Positions 62,686 to 64,000 of a stretch of 64,000 bases of DNA are shown here, in pieces; position 1 is the first letter of the stretch; every line of letters starts with the position of its first letter. The notes under the pieces were generated by a model. That model saw only the letters and a program-made list of their open reading frames with translations, made no database searches and was not told where the DNA came from. This DNA comes from Pseudomonas putida (lineage in GTDB: Bacteria > Pseudomonadota > Gammaproteobacteria > Pseudomonadales > Pseudomonadaceae): NCBI RefSeq assembly GCF_016406145.1, contig NZ_CP066306.1, forward strand, positions 5,332,001 through 5,396,000. The letters are read 5' to 3'. A program made the position numbers and the translations under genes.

Positions 62686-63939
62686 TCAGCGGTAAACAGG
62701 GAAGTCTGTGCACAGAGCCGCGACGTTCTTCGCCACATCGGCTTCGACATCAGCGTCACCGAGGTTATCGAGGATGTCGCAGATCCAGCCGGCCAGGGCC
62801 ACACACTGGGCGACCTTGAAGCCGCGTGTGGTGACAGCCGGGGTGCCGATGCGCAGGCCGGAAGTGACGAACGGCGACTGCGGGTCGTTCGGCACAGCGT
62901 TTTTGTTGACGGTGATGTGCGCGCGGCCCAAGGCAGCGTCGGCATCTTTGCCGGTCAGGCCCTGGCGGATCAGGCTGACCAGGAACAGGTGGTTGTCGGT
63001 ACCGCCGGAGACCACGTCGTAGCCGCGGTCGATGAACACTTGGGCCATGGCCTGGGCGTTCTCGATGACCTGCTTCTGGTAGCTCTTGAACTCAGGCTCC
63101 TGAGCTTCCTTGAAGCACACAGCCTTGGCTGCGATGACGTGCATCAGCGGGCCGCCCTGGGCGCCGGGGAAGACGGCGGCGTTGAGCTTTTTCTCGATCT
63201 CTTCGTTCGACTTGGCCAGGATCAGGCCGCCACGTGGGCCGCGCAGGGTCTTGTGGGTAGTGGTGGTCACCACGTCGGCGAACGGGATCGGGTTCGGGTA
63301 CAGGCCAGCGGCAACCAGGCCGGCAACGTGGGCCATGTCGACGAACAACAGCGCACCGACCTTGTCTGCGATGGCGCGAAAACGCGGGAAGTCGAGGGTC
63401 TTGGAATAGGCCGAGAAGCCGGCAACGATCATCTTCGGCTTGTGCTCGACGGCCAGGCGCTCGACTTCGTCGTAGTCGATCAGACCGGTGTTGGTGTCGA
63501 TGCCGTATTGCACCGCGTTGTACAGCTTGCCCGAGGACGACACTTTGGCGCCGTGGGTCAGGTGGCCGCCGTGGGCCAGGCTCATGCCCAGGATGGTGTC
63601 ACCGGCCTGCAGCAGAGCCAGATACACGGCGCTGTTGGCCGAAGAGCCGGAATGTGGCTGAACGTTGGCGTAGTCGGCACCGAACAGCTGCTTGGCGCGC
63701 TCGATGGCCAGCGCCTCGACTTTGTCGACGTGCTCGCAGCCACCGTAGTAGCGCTTGCCTGGGTAGCCTTCGGCGTACTTGTTGGTCAGGCCGCTGCCTT
63801 GGGCCTGCATGACGCGCTTGCTGGTGTAGTTCTCCGAGGCGATCAGCTCGATGTGATCTTCCTGGCGCTGTTCTTCGGCATTCATCGCCGCCAGCAGTGC
63901 GTCGTCGTAACCCTGGATCTGGTCTTGCTTGCTGAACAT
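62686..63939 (-). CDS. glyA: Serine hydroxymethyltransferase
   Basis: Interconverts serine and glycine with THF and PLP. 417 aa, normal length. The PLP lysine is in [17 protein letters not shown] (about residue 229). ATG at 63939 ([19 protein letters not shown]) is the family N-terminus. First gene of the sox cluster; the promoter lies at or beyond the window end (63940-64000 has no clear box). Confidence 0.98.
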   Translation of the reverse strand: MFSKQDQIQGYDDALLAAMNAEEQRQEDHIELIASENYTSKRVMQAQGSGLTNKYAEGYPGKRYYGGCEHVDKVEALAIERAKQLFGADYANVQPHSGSSANSAVYLALLQAGDTILGMSLAHGGHLTHGAKVSSSGKLYNAVQYGIDTNTGLIDYDEVERLAVEHKPKMIVAGFSAYSKTLDFPRFRAIADKVGALLFVDMAHVAGLVAAGLYPNPIPFADVVTTTTHKTLRGPRGGLILAKSNEEIEKKLNAAVFPGAQGGPLMHVIAAKAVCFKEAQEPEFKSYQKQVIENAQAMAQVFIDRGYDVVSGGTDNHLFLVSLIRQGLTGKDADAALGRAHITVNKNAVPNDPQSPFVTSGLRIGTPAVTTRGFKVAQCVALAGWICDILDNLGDADVEADVAKNVAALCTDFPVYR

Positions 63940-64000
63940 CGTGGTTCTCCCGGCAGCGATCGTTTCTTGTCTGTAGAGCACTGTGGCCCTTTGTGGCGAT

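Overview
The window is a GC-rich stretch of Pseudomonas chromosome, most like Pseudomonas putida group. The evidence is the gene order (glyA-soxBDAG-purU-fdhA; creBCD; aceEF; glnE-waaFCG-waaP; bioBFHCD), the protein sequences, and two families of putida-type REP palindromes. It is core genome with a few accessory insertions. I saw no rRNA, tRNA, CRISPR array, insertion sequence or prophage.

Layout. 1-2651: truncated membrane protein, then an acyl-CoA dehydrogenase with a PsrA-type operator. 2874-7874: small rod-like protein and the biotin operon bioBFHCD on the minus strand, with a BirA-type operator and promoter for bioB overlapping the start of divergent comF. 7837-11363: comF, modE, srkA and rarD on the plus strand. 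11364-11591: a gap with two 75-bp imperfect repeats, each with a perfect DnaA box, and a perfect IHF match between them. 11592-18113: gcvR, glcB, a receiver-only response regulator, a cNMP/CBS/DUF294 protein and a DnaQ-like exonuclease. 18228-23675: iron-uptake module (Fur-like site, FecI-type sigma, FecR, TonB-dependent transducer, PepSY reductase-like protein, 58-aa membrane protein). 23742-26546: large dermonecrotic-toxin-like (DUF6543) protein.

26507-33467: LPS core genes on the minus strand, waaF-waaC-waaG-waaP followed by three more InaA/WaaP-type kinase genes, all tightly overlapped. 33641-41260: glnE, divergent from aceE-aceF, whose upstream region carries paired GntR-type palindromes. 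41621-45773: PAS/GAF/GGDEF/EAL protein, msrA and a GST-like protein. 45927-49477: creBCD. 49678-52567: zinc-protease-like protein, acyltransferase, DUF2780 protein and two small DUF3077/DUF6124-type proteins. 52820-54900: two tandem orphan Rhs-core proteins with related N-termini and unrelated C-termini, the clearest accessory segment. 54904-63939: sarcosine and one-carbon operon fdhA-purU-soxG-soxA-soxD-soxB-glyA (minus strand).

How parts fit. Sarcosine oxidase (SoxBDAG) makes glycine and methylene-THF, GlyA interconverts serine and glycine, PurU releases formate from formyl-THF, and FdhA oxidises formaldehyde. The bio genes form a complete pimeloyl-to-biotin route under a likely BirA operator. 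The Waa enzymes build and phosphorylate the inner LPS core. All family names are from recognition of sequence motifs; no database search was run.
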